Source: an uncultured Eggerthella sp.
GTDB lineage: Bacteria; Actinomycetota; Coriobacteriia; Coriobacteriales; Eggerthellaceae
DNA length: 64,000 nucleotides
Assembly (NCBI GenBank): GCA_905203045.1
Contig: CAJKUH010000003.1
Span: 55,328-119,327, forward strand
Direction: 5' to 3'
In this document: in pieces, positions 42,885 to 50,464 of the stretch
How the letters are laid out: each line of letters starts with the position of its first letter
How positions within the stretch are numbered: position 1 is the first letter of the stretch
The notes under the pieces: model-generated
The model's input: only the letters and a program-made list of their open reading frames with translations
The model's database searches: none
What the model was told of the DNA's origin: nothing
Position numbers and translations under genes: made by a program

Positions 42885-45094
42885 TCAGCTATTTGAAGCA
42901 GTCGAAGGCGGCGGTTGCGCTCATTGTGGTGCTGCTTATGGTGCAGGCGTTTGCCGACCTTTCGCTGCCGCGCTATACGTCCGATTTGGTCGATGTGGGC
43001 ATTCAGCAGGGCGGCATCGAGGACTGCTCTCCCAGTGTTATGAGCGCCGATACTTTTAACTACATAACCATGCTCGCCTCCGAGGCGGATGAAGAGCTGA
43101 TCCGCTCGTCTTACGAGCAGGATGCCGACGGCACCTATACCCTGACCGATGAGGGGAAGTCCCAGCGCGAAAGCCTCGATTCGGCTGTGGCGCTGCCCAT
43201 CGTAGTGGTTCACTTCTCTGATCAGCTGGCATCTTCCCTGCAGGGCCAGCAGGGTGAATCGGCTGCGTTCGATGGTGCGGCAAGCTCCGGCCAATCTTTT
43301 AATTTGCCTCAATTGTATGCGGCATATCAAGCGGGCATGGTATCGAAACAGCAGGTTGCCGATGCCATGGCGCAGGCGCAGAGCGCGTTCGGCGCCATCG
43401 ATGATTCCCTTATCCAGCAGCAGGCGATATCCGCCACCAAGGCCGAATACGAGCAACTGGGGCTTGATATGGGCGCAATGCAGCTGAACTACCTGGTATG
43501 GCTGGGTGCGCAGATGCTGGGCGTGGCAGCATTGATGATGATCGCCTCGGTGGCTGTGGGCTTCATTGCCTCGCGCACGGCAGCAAAAACCGCCCGCGGA
43601 TTGCGCGAGCGCTTGTTCGAGAAGGTCGTTTCGTTTTCCGACGCGGAGATCCAGTCGTTTTCGGCGGCTTCGCTTATCACCCGCGGCACGAACGATATCC
43701 AGCAGATCCAGATGGTGACGGTCATGCTTTTGCGCATGGTGCTGTACTCGCCCATTCTGGCTATCGGCGGCATCATCATGGTTTCGCAGACCAACGCTTC
43801 TATGAGCTGGATCATCGTGCTTGCCGTAGTGGTTATCGCCATCGTCATCGGCATCCTCATGGCGGTTGCCATGCCGAAGTTCAAGATTATGCAGAAGCTT
43901 ATCGACCGCGTGAACTTGGTTTCGCGCGAGATGCTTACCGGCTTGTCGGTAGTGCGTGCATTCGGGCGCCAAAAGTACGAAGAGAACCGTTTCGACGAGG
44001 CCAGTACGGCGTTGTATCGCACGCAGCTGTTCACCAACCGCACCATGACGTTCATGATGCCTGCCATGATGCTGGTAATGAATGCCGTTTCGGTGCTCAT
44101 CGTGTGGGTAGGCGGATCGTACATCGATTCGGGCACCATCCAAACCGGCGACATGATCGCGTTCATCACGTACGCCATGGTTATCGTGATGTCGTTCTTG
44201 ATGATCGGCATGATCGCCATCATGTTGCCCCGTGCCGACGTTGCCGCGCAGCGCGTGAACGAGGTGCTGGAAACGGAAAGCTCCATCGTCGATCCCGACC
44301 AGGCGAAGGCGCAGCTGCCCGAGCCTGACGCCAAGGGGCTCTCTGTGCAGTTCGACAACGTGACGTTTGCCTACGGCAAGCAGAGCGATCCGGTACTGGA
44401 AAACATCGACTTTACGGCGGAGCCGGGGCAGACCACGGCCATCATTGGGCCCACGGGTTCGGGCAAGTCGACCATCATGAAGCTCATTGAGCGCTTCTAC
44501 GACGTTTCGAGTGGTGCGGTGCGCGTGGGCGGCATCGACGTGCGCGACATGAAGCAGAGCGATCTGCGCAGCGAACTTGGCTATGTGCCGCAGAAGGCGT
44601 TTCTGTTCTCGGGCACCATCGAATCGACCATTGCCTATTCCGATGAGGGCATGAGCGAGGGCCGTGTTCGTGCAGCTGCCGACATTGCCCAGGCAAGCGA
44701 GTTCATCGATGCGAAGGATGAAGGGCTCAGTACCATCATCAGCCAGGGAGGCACCAACGTTTCCGGTGGTCAGCGCCAGCGCTTGTCGATTGCCCGTGCC
44801 TTGGCGACCGATGCTCGCGTGCTGTTGTTCGACGACAGCTTTTCCGCCCTCGACTATGCAACCGATGCCAAGTTGCGCCACGCCCTGGCGGAAAACGCCG
44901 CAGGCAAGACGGTGATCGTGGTGGCACAGCGCATTTCGACGGTGCTGAACACCGACAAGATCATCGTGCTCGAAGAGGGGCGCATGGTGGGCTGCGGCAC
45001 CCATGCGCAGCTGCTGGAGTCGTGCTCAACGTATCGTGAGATTGCCGAGTCGCAGTTGTCGGAAGAGGAATTGAAAGGAGGTGATGCGCGATGA
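42875..45094 (+). CDS. ABC exporter half, degenerate ATPase site (heterodimer partner 1)
   Basis: Half-transporter of the multidrug/lipid exporter type, 739 residues. After the first helix (SKAAVALIVVLLMVQAFADL) there is a ~160-residue polar region before the second helix; such a large extracytoplasmic insertion is not usual. The ATPase has Walker A GPTGSGKST, signature VSGGQRQRLSIARAL and Walker B VLLFDDSFSALD. The residue after Walker B is Asp in place of the catalytic Glu, the mark of the non-hydrolysing site in heterodimeric exporters such as TM287/288 or BmrCD. Overlaps the next gene by 4 nt (ATGA). Confidence 0.92.
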   Translation: MRIISYLKQSKAAVALIVVLLMVQAFADLSLPRYTSDLVDVGIQQGGIEDCSPSVMSADTFNYITMLASEADEELIRSSYEQDADGTYTLTDEGKSQRESLDSAVALPIVVVHFSDQLASSLQGQQGESAAFDGAASSGQSFNLPQLYAAYQAGMVSKQQVADAMAQAQSAFGAIDDSLIQQQAISATKAEYEQLGLDMGAMQLNYLVWLGAQMLGVAALMMIASVAVGFIASRTAAKTARGLRERLFEKVVSFSDAEIQSFSAASLITRGTNDIQQIQMVTVMLLRMVLYSPILAIGGIIMVSQTNASMSWIIVLAVVVIAIVIGILMAVAMPKFKIMQKLIDRVNLVSREMLTGLSVVRAFGRQKYEENRFDEASTALYRTQLFTNRTMTFMMPAMMLVMNAVSVLIVWVGGSYIDSGTIQTGDMIAFITYAMVIVMSFLMIGMIAIMLPRADVAAQRVNEVLETESSIVDPDQAKAQLPEPDAKGLSVQFDNVTFAYGKQSDPVLENIDFTAEPGQTTAIIGPTGSGKSTIMKLIERFYDVSSGAVRVGGIDVRDMKQSDLRSELGYVPQKAFLFSGTIESTIAYSDEGMSEGRVRAAADIAQASEFIDAKDEGLSTIISQGGTNVSGGQRQRLSIARALATDARVLLFDDSFSALDYATDAKLRHALAENAAGKTVIVVAQRISTVLNTDKIIVLEEGRMVGCGTHAQLLESCSTYREIAESQLSEEELKGGDAR

Positions 45095-46968
45095 GCGAAG
45101 CAGAAGACAAGAATCAGCAGGAGGCAAGCCCCATTGCCGCACGCGCCAACACGCAGCCTCGCCGCCGTGGGCCTATGGGCCGGGGCGGCATGACGCCCGG
45201 CGAAAAAGCAGGCGATTTCAAGGGGTCTATGCTGAAGCTGCTGGGCTTCATGGGCAAGTTCAAGGTTGCCCTGGTTGCGGTGCTCGTGTTCGCCATTGCC
45301 TCCACGGTGTTCAGCATCGTGGGCCCGAAGGTGCTTTCCACGGCAACCACGGAATTGTTCGAGGGCGTAACCGCCAAAATCGCGGGAACCGGCGGTATCC
45401 GCTTCGATGTGGTGGGCGGCATCCTGCTTGCCACGTTGGCTCTGTACGCGTTTTCGGCGCTCTGCTCGTTTATCCAGGGCTGGCTTATGACGCACGTGAC
45501 CCAGAAAACGTGCTATTTGCTGCGTCAGCGCATCTCGCAGAAGATCGATGCGCTTCCCATGGGGTACTTCGAGCGCACGAGCACCGGCGATGTGCTTTCG
45601 CGCATCACCAACGACATCGACACGCTGGGCCAGAGCCTGAACCAAGGCGTAACCCAGCTCATCACTTCGACCGCCACCATCATCGGCGTGCTGGTGATGA
45701 TGCTTTCCATCAATGTGCCCATGACGCTTATTGCCTTGTTGGTGATCCCCATTTCAGCCTTGCTGGTGAAAGTGGTGGTAGGGCACAGCCAGAAGTACTT
45801 CCGCATGCAGCAGAACCGCTTGGGCGCCATCAACGGGCAGGTAGAGGAAACCTTTTCGGGACAAGCGGTGGTTCGCGCCTTCAACAAGGAAGGCGACGTG
45901 CTTGCCAAGTTCAAGAAGACGAACGCTGAGCTGTACGAATCCGCGTGGAAATCCCAGTTCCTTTCCGGCCTGATGATGCCGGTGATGAACTTCGTCAGCA
46001 ACTTGGGCTATGTGGCTGTGGCCATTGCCGGTGCGCTGTTCGCCATCGGCGGGCGCATCACGGTAGGCGATATCCAGGCGTTCATCCAGTATGTGAAGAA
46101 CTTCACCCAGCCTATTACCCAGCTGGCTCAGGTTTCCAATGTGCTGCAGCAGATGGCTGCTTCCGCCGAGCGCGTGTTCGCGTTCCTCGATGCCGAAGAA
46201 GAGCCGAAGGCCCAGGCCACGGTGCGGGCGAGTGAGGTTTCCGGTGGCGTGGAGTTCGACCATGTCCACTTCGGGTACGAGGCGGGCAAACCCATCATCA
46301 AGGATTTCTCGGCAACGGTGCAGCGCGGTCAGACGGTGGCGTTGGTTGGTCCTACGGGTGCCGGCAAAACCACCATCGTGAAGCTGCTGATGCGTTTCTA
46401 CGACGTTGACAGCGGCGCGATTCGCGTGGGCGGCCATGACGTGCGCGAATTCGACCGCAGCGATTTGCGCTCTCTGTTCGGCATGGTGCTGCAGGACACC
46501 TGGCTGTTCAAAGGCACCATCCGCGAGAACATCCGCTATGGCCGCCTTGATGCCACCGACGAAGAGGTGGAGGCTGCAGCAAAGGCGGCGTTTGCCGATC
46601 ACTTCATCCGCACGTTGCCTGGTGGCTACGATATGGAGATCAACGAGGATGCAAGCAACATCAGCCAAGGTCAGCGCCAGCTTCTTACCATTGCGCGCGC
46701 AATTTTGGCAGACAGGCGCATGCTGATTTTGGATGAGGCAACCAGCTCGGTGGACACCCGAACCGAAGAGCGCATCCAAATGGCCATGGACAATTTGATG
46801 GCAGGCCGCACCTCCTTCGTTATTGCCCATCGCCTTTCCACCATCCGCAATGCTGATTTAATCCTGGTGCTGCAGGAAGGCGACATCGTTGAGCAAGGCA
46901 CGCACGAAGAGCTGCTTGCCCGTGGCGGCGCGTACGCGAAGTTGTACAATTCGCAGTTCGCCGAATAG
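45091..46968 (+). CDS. ABC exporter half, canonical ATPase (heterodimer partner 2)
   Basis: Second half of the exporter, 625 residues with a ~45-residue charged cytoplasmic N-terminus rich in Arg and Gly, six helices and an ATPase. Walker A is GPTGAGKTT. Walker B is MLILDEATSSVD with the catalytic Glu. The signature reads NISQGQRQLLTIAR, the SQGQ variant that pairs with the degenerate partner. Together they make one working ATP site and one structural site. Coupled to partner 1 by an ATGA overlap and under the MarR gene. Substrate unknown; drug or lipid export is the family expectation. Confidence 0.93.
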   Translation: MSEAEDKNQQEASPIAARANTQPRRRGPMGRGGMTPGEKAGDFKGSMLKLLGFMGKFKVALVAVLVFAIASTVFSIVGPKVLSTATTELFEGVTAKIAGTGGIRFDVVGGILLATLALYAFSALCSFIQGWLMTHVTQKTCYLLRQRISQKIDALPMGYFERTSTGDVLSRITNDIDTLGQSLNQGVTQLITSTATIIGVLVMMLSINVPMTLIALLVIPISALLVKVVVGHSQKYFRMQQNRLGAINGQVEETFSGQAVVRAFNKEGDVLAKFKKTNAELYESAWKSQFLSGLMMPVMNFVSNLGYVAVAIAGALFAIGGRITVGDIQAFIQYVKNFTQPITQLAQVSNVLQQMAASAERVFAFLDAEEEPKAQATVRASEVSGGVEFDHVHFGYEAGKPIIKDFSATVQRGQTVALVGPTGAGKTTIVKLLMRFYDVDSGAIRVGGHDVREFDRSDLRSLFGMVLQDTWLFKGTIRENIRYGRLDATDEEVEAAAKAAFADHFIRTLPGGYDMEINEDASNISQGQRQLLTIARAILADRRMLILDEATSSVDTRTEERIQMAMDNLMAGRTSFVIAHRLSTIRNADLILVLQEGDIVEQGTHEELLARGGAYAKLYNSQFAE

Positions 46969-46977
46969 CTTTTCTAC

Positions 46978-47028
46978 GGAGGCGGGGCACGGGGCATATC
47001 ACCCCCATGCCCTGCCTCCGCTTTTTCG
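46978..47028 (+). terminator. Terminator of the MarR-ABC operon
   Basis: GGAGGCGGGGCA (46978-46989) pairs with TGCCCTGCCTCC (47008-47019) with one G-U, followed by GCTTTTTCGG. The rest of the 304-nt gap (to 47272) has no gene but contains a perfect inverted repeat ATTCAAG-ATTCC-CTTGAAT at 47091-47109 and a possible -10 box TATACT at 47236-47241. Confidence 0.85.
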
Positions 47029-47272
47029 GTTTTCATGGGATTGTCTTTTGATCAGCTGCCAAGATCGTAGGGGTCGGGGTTCGGCATGTGATTCAAGATT
47101 CCCTTGAATTTACCAATCGGATGCCTGAGGTGATTTCTTTCCTTCGATTCCTTGAAGCTGGCTCCCAGAGAGTCGCAAAACGCATGGCCCGTGCCTCTGA
47201 CGCGCTTTGTTCCTTTGGACCGCGGCCGTTCGGTTTATACTTCTGCGAGAAACCTCAAGAAAGCGAGATGCT

Positions 47273-47704
47273 GTGTCGAAACAGGAAAAGACTCCCCGTC
47301 AGCTCAGTCAGGAACAGATCATGGAGGGCTTGCCGCCCATCAACATCGGTGCGTTGTTCATGCCCCCCATCTGGGGTGCCGCCAACGGCATTTGGCTTGC
47401 CATCATCTATTATCCAGTGTGGCTCTTGGCGGACAACCTGTTCTACGGTGCTTATTCCGACCCTCAGCCACTCACGGTGGTTTTGAGCATTATCACGGCA
47501 GTCATTCTTGCGCTGGTCACCATTGTGTTTGCTCGAGCTGGGCAAGGTTATGCCTGCCAGCGCGCGCTTTCGATGGGCAAGACCAAGGAGCAGTACCTGA
47601 AAAGCCAGAAGAAGTGGGCCGTTGCCATGGTGATCATGGCGGTAGTGATGATTGCCGCCGCAACGTACTACAACCTCGTTATCCGTCCGACGTTGGGAGC
47701 CTAG
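47273..47704 (+). CDS. Small membrane protein, coupled to hydrogenase protease
   Basis: A 143-residue protein with two to three transmembrane segments (around IGALFMPPIWGAANGIWLAI, LTVVLSIITAVILALVTIV and WAVAMVIMAVVMIAAATYY). I start it at the GTG at 47273 (SKQEKTPRQ...), preceded by a weak AAGCGAG; longer frames upstream have no support. The NIGALFMPPIWG region recalls small DUF2628-like or ribonuclease-G-associated membrane proteins, but I cannot name a family with confidence. Its stop abuts the ATG of the hydrogenase protease gene, so the two are translationally linked; a role near hydrogenase assembly is only inferred. Confidence 0.8.
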   Translation: MSKQEKTPRQLSQEQIMEGLPPINIGALFMPPIWGAANGIWLAIIYYPVWLLADNLFYGAYSDPQPLTVVLSIITAVILALVTIVFARAGQGYACQRALSMGKTKEQYLKSQKKWAVAMVIMAVVMIAAATYYNLVIRPTLGA

Positions 47705-48223
47705 ATGAAGCGCATAGCTGTGTTCTTCGTGGGCAACCGCCTTATGCTCGACGACGGGGTAGGGCCTGCTGCCTATGACCTGATCCAGGAGGAGTACGTG
47801 ATCCCCGAAAACGTCGACCTGTTCGACGTGGGGTGCATGAGCCTTGACATGATAGCCAAGGTGAACGAATACGATTTCATGATCACCGTCGATGCTGTAG
47901 ATGGCTCCGATTCGGAGCCGGGCACGGTGTTCCGCTACCAGCCTCACGACATTGCCCGCTCGTGCGGCGCGCGTACCTCCCTGCACGATACGAAGCTGGC
48001 CGACTTGTTCGATGCGGCGTCGCTACTGGGCTACGAGTGCGAGGGCATGTGCTACGGCATGCAGGTGCTGAATTTGGAACCGGCCGATTTCATCGAGGGG
48101 CTTACCCCGCCCGTTGCCGACAAACTTTCGTTTTTGGCGGAGTCGGTCATTGCCGAGCTGGTGCGTCAAGGCTGCCACGTTGAGCGCAAGGACGGCGTGC
48201 CCCTGCCGAAGCTGGAATCATAG
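47705..48223 (+). CDS. hyaD: Hydrogenase maturation protease (HyaD/HycI type)
   Basis: Nickel-dependent endopeptidase that trims the C-terminus of the hydrogenase large subunit after Ni insertion. FFVGNRLMLDDGVGPAAYD contains the family GN-x-L-x-x-DDG-x-G motif with a metal-binding Asp; TVDAVDGSDSEPGTVF has the second Asp region. At 172 residues it is normal in size. Its expected substrate is the large subunit at 32723-34411, 13 kb upstream, since no other [NiFe] hydrogenase lies in the window. Its TAG stop coincides with the left end of the inverted-repeat element at 48221. Confidence 0.9.
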   Translation: MKRIAVFFVGNRLMLDDGVGPAAYDLIQEEYVIPENVDLFDVGCMSLDMIAKVNEYDFMITVDAVDGSDSEPGTVFRYQPHDIARSCGARTSLHDTKLADLFDAASLLGYECEGMCYGMQVLNLEPADFIEGLTPPVADKLSFLAESVIAELVRQGCHVERKDGVPLPKLES

Positions 48224-48416
48224 GCTGCGTCGAAAAAGCGGGTCGATTTGGCAGATTGAGCCGCTAAAGTACGAACGCTCGCCATTGAAACGCCGTAGCG
48301 ACGGCAAAACATAAGGAAACCCCAGGCAAATCATGCGAATGCAGCTGATTTGCCTGGGGTTTCCGTACTTTAGGCGCTTTATTTGCCAAGTGGGTAGGCT
48401 GTTTTGACGCAACCTA
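48221..48416. mobile_element. MITE-like element with terminal inverted repeats
   Basis: A 196-bp element. Left end TAGGCTGCGTCGAAAAAGC; right end, read inward, TAGGTTGCGTCAAAACAGC. The similarity continues for ~55 bp through TTGGCA and CTAAAGTACG on both sides. In the middle is a perfect 19-bp stem (48315-48333 with 48346-48364) around a 12-nt loop. No transposase is encoded. The terminal TAG on each side is the stop codon of the flanking gene (protease, plus; LysR, minus). It may be a miniature transposon, a bidirectional terminator, or both. Confidence 0.65.
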
Positions 48417-49358
48417 CTGATACTTGATCTGGAACTGGGCTTCATCCTCGTCTTTGCGGGGAAGCCATGCGGGAAGCACGCGATGGTTGCAGGCAAAGGT
48501 GATGAAGTCGCGCTGGGCATCGGTGAGCACGTCGTCGGAACGGTGGATCAGATAGATCTTGTGGAAATCACGTGGCAAGCCTTCGATGGGAATACACACC
48601 ACATCGCTGAATGCCTTCATAAGGAACGAGTAATCTACCAACGCCATGGCATCTTCGCTGGCGGAAACGATGGAGCAAGCGGTTATCTCTTCGCGGAAGC
48701 GTTCCTCTACTTCGATATCAAGGTGCTTGGTGTACTCCATGACTTGGTCGTGCGGCGGGCAGTCCACTGCATACGAAAGCACCTTCTTGCCTTCCAGCTC
48801 TTCCAGCTTGATTGAGTCGCGTGTGGCCAGGGGGCTGTCCTGGTTCACGGCAAGAACCAGCTCCTGCGACCAGAAGGGAATGTAGTCGAGCCCTTCTGGG
48901 GAGTCCTTCAGCTTGGTAGCGAAGGTGACATCGAGCGTGCCAGCCGCCAAATCGTGAAGAAGGCCGGCGCTGAAGCCCTGCATAACCTTGACGGAAGTAC
49001 CGGGGTCCAAATGAGCGCGGAACGAGCGCATCATGCGTGACCAGTCTTCGTTCTGAATGGAAAACGGCACGCCGATGCGCAGCACCTCCACCTTGCTGTT
49101 TATCATCGCCTGAACGCGCTGGCGACCGGTTTCGATGTTTTTCAAGGCAAGGGATGCGTAGCGGTAGAACTCCTTGCCGTAAGGAGTAAGGAGGAAGGTA
49201 CTGCCGTTTTTGGTGAATAGCGGCGCGCCAAGGTCTTGCTCCAAGTTCGAAATCGCCAAGGAAAGCGTTGAACGGGCAATCGAGAGCGATTTTGCCGTGT
49301 TGGCGAAATGCTTGGAATCGGCCAGGCTGATGAAATATTTCAGATGCGAGAGGCTCAT
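48414..49358 (-). CDS. LysR family transcriptional regulator
   Basis: A LysR-type regulator of 314 residues. The winged helix-turn-helix is at the N-terminus (MSLSHLKYFISLADSKHFANTAKSLSIARSTLSLAI region), followed by a periplasmic-binding-fold effector domain (VLRIGVPFSIQNEDW onward). I start at the ATG at 49358 with AAGGA upstream; the longer frame to 49487 adds a Cys-rich leader untypical for LysR. No divergent partner gene lies close by, so the target is unclear. Its stop codon lies in the right end of the MITE-like element. Confidence 0.92.
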   Translation of the reverse strand: MSLSHLKYFISLADSKHFANTAKSLSIARSTLSLAISNLEQDLGAPLFTKNGSTFLLTPYGKEFYRYASLALKNIETGRQRVQAMINSKVEVLRIGVPFSIQNEDWSRMMRSFRAHLDPGTSVKVMQGFSAGLLHDLAAGTLDVTFATKLKDSPEGLDYIPFWSQELVLAVNQDSPLATRDSIKLEELEGKKVLSYAVDCPPHDQVMEYTKHLDIEVEERFREEITACSIVSASEDAMALVDYSFLMKAFSDVVCIPIEGLPRDFHKIYLIHRSDDVLTDAQRDFITFACNHRVLPAWLPRKDEDEAQFQIKYQ

Positions 49359-49507
49359 CGCACTTCCTTGTTCTGATTCGATGATGAAAACGGGCACGGG
49401 ATTTTGCGGTTGCCCAAGGGCCTCCGTTGAGATTTCGTACCTGTTTGAGCATAGCAAACAGTTGTCGGTTCGGTTGAAACAGCACAAAGATACCCTATGA
49501 AAGGGCG

Positions 49508-49541
49508 GTGACGTTAGGACAATCGTGACGTCAGGGCAATC
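49508..49541. repeat. Tandem 17-bp direct repeat
   Basis: GTGACGTTAGGACAATC (49508-49524) is followed at once by GTGACGTCAGGGCAATC (49525-49541), 15 of 17 matching. It lies in the 207-nt gap between nth and the LysR gene, which has no other feature I can support. Confidence 0.7.
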
Positions 49542-49565
49542 AAGCGGCTTGCCAACGGAGCAGCC

Positions 49566-50258
49566 CTATGCCACGGGGCCAGTGGGCCTTCCTGCTTGCA
49601 GTTCTTTGGGGCAGCTGGGGCACAAATCGGAAATGAAGCAGTCGGCGCATTTCGGGCGTCTGGCAATGCAGGTTTCGCGGCCGAACAGAACCCATTGATG
49701 ATTGATGGGCCCCCAATACTCGCGGGGGTAAAGCGAGAGCAGGGCATCTTCGGTTTTCGCGGGCGTGTCGGCAGAAGGGCCGGCGAACTTCAGCTTGTAG
49801 GCGATGCGGAACACATGGGTGTCCACGGCAATGCCTTCCACGATGCCGAAAGCTTCATTGAGCACCACGTTCGCCGTTTTGCGGCCTACGCCAGGCAGCT
49901 TCTGCATCTCGTCGATGTCGCGGGGTACCTCGCCGCCGAAGTCGGACATGATCATCTGGGCGCAGGCAACGCAGTTTTTCGCCTTGTTGCGGTAGAAGCC
50001 GATGGAGTGGATGATGCGCGCCACGTCTTCCGGGTCGGCTTGCGCCATGGCCTGCGGGGTGCCGTATTTGGCGAACAGCTCGGGCGTTACCTTGTTGACG
50101 CCGGCATCGGTCGTTTGCGCCGAGAGCAGTACCGCAATGGTGAGCGTAAACGGCGTGCTGTAGTGAAGCGCGCAGGCGGCTTTGCCGTAATGTTCGTTCA
50201 TGCGGTCCGCTACGGCTAAAGCGCGGGCGAGCTTATCAGCTTTCTTCTCACGTGCCAT
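49566..50258 (-). CDS. nth: Endonuclease III
   Basis: Base-excision repair glycosylase/AP lyase removing oxidised pyrimidines. LPGVGRKTANVVL is the helix-hairpin-helix, with AVDTHVFR carrying the catalytic Asp; the lyase Lys is in LLSAQTTDAGVNKVTP. The C-x6-C-x2-C-x5-C cluster motif reads CIARRPKCADCFISDLC. I use the ATG at 50258 (MAREKKAD) with GAAAGGA 6 nt upstream, giving 230 residues. It is a full-cluster counterpart to the cluster-less MutY-like protein at 29073. Confidence 0.95.
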   Translation of the reverse strand: MAREKKADKLARALAVADRMNEHYGKAACALHYSTPFTLTIAVLLSAQTTDAGVNKVTPELFAKYGTPQAMAQADPEDVARIIHSIGFYRNKAKNCVACAQMIMSDFGGEVPRDIDEMQKLPGVGRKTANVVLNEAFGIVEGIAVDTHVFRIAYKLKFAGPSADTPAKTEDALLSLYPREYWGPINHQWVLFGRETCIARRPKCADCFISDLCPSCPKELQAGRPTGPVA

Positions 50259-50396
50259 GGGTGTCCTTTCGGCTGCATATGGATGCGCACGCCTTATGGT
50301 AACGCTGTTTCCCGCTGTGCAAGGCGGGCGCAGCACATTAGAATGGTGGGTAACGTTTCGCCCGTGGGTTTTTGTGCCCTCGGGCTTGTTGTCGTT

Positions 50397-50433
50397 GGAT
50401 GACAAAAAGGGGACAGTCCCCATTTTGTCATCC
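50397..50433. repeat. Palindromic repeat with GGGACAGTCCC core
   Basis: GGATGACAAAAAGGGGAC (50397-50414) pairs with the reverse complement ending at 50433, leaving almost no loop. It lies in the divergent nth/mfd gap, 32 nt before the mfd start. The core matches the palindrome at 13640-13664 (GGGACTGTCCC). Too symmetrical and loop-free for a good terminator; more likely a dispersed palindrome. Confidence 0.7.
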
Positions 50434-50464
50434 TTCGCCATGCTAAGGCTCGAAAGGAACGAAC

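Noticed and set aside
42839..45004. Long minus-strand frame opposite the first ABC half-transporter
   Set aside because: Shadow of the real gene, His/Arg-rich, no start signal.
48218..48520. 100-codon minus-strand frame across the MITE-like element
   Set aside because: It is made mainly of the inverted repeats and hairpin, and overlaps the LysR gene; no transposase features.
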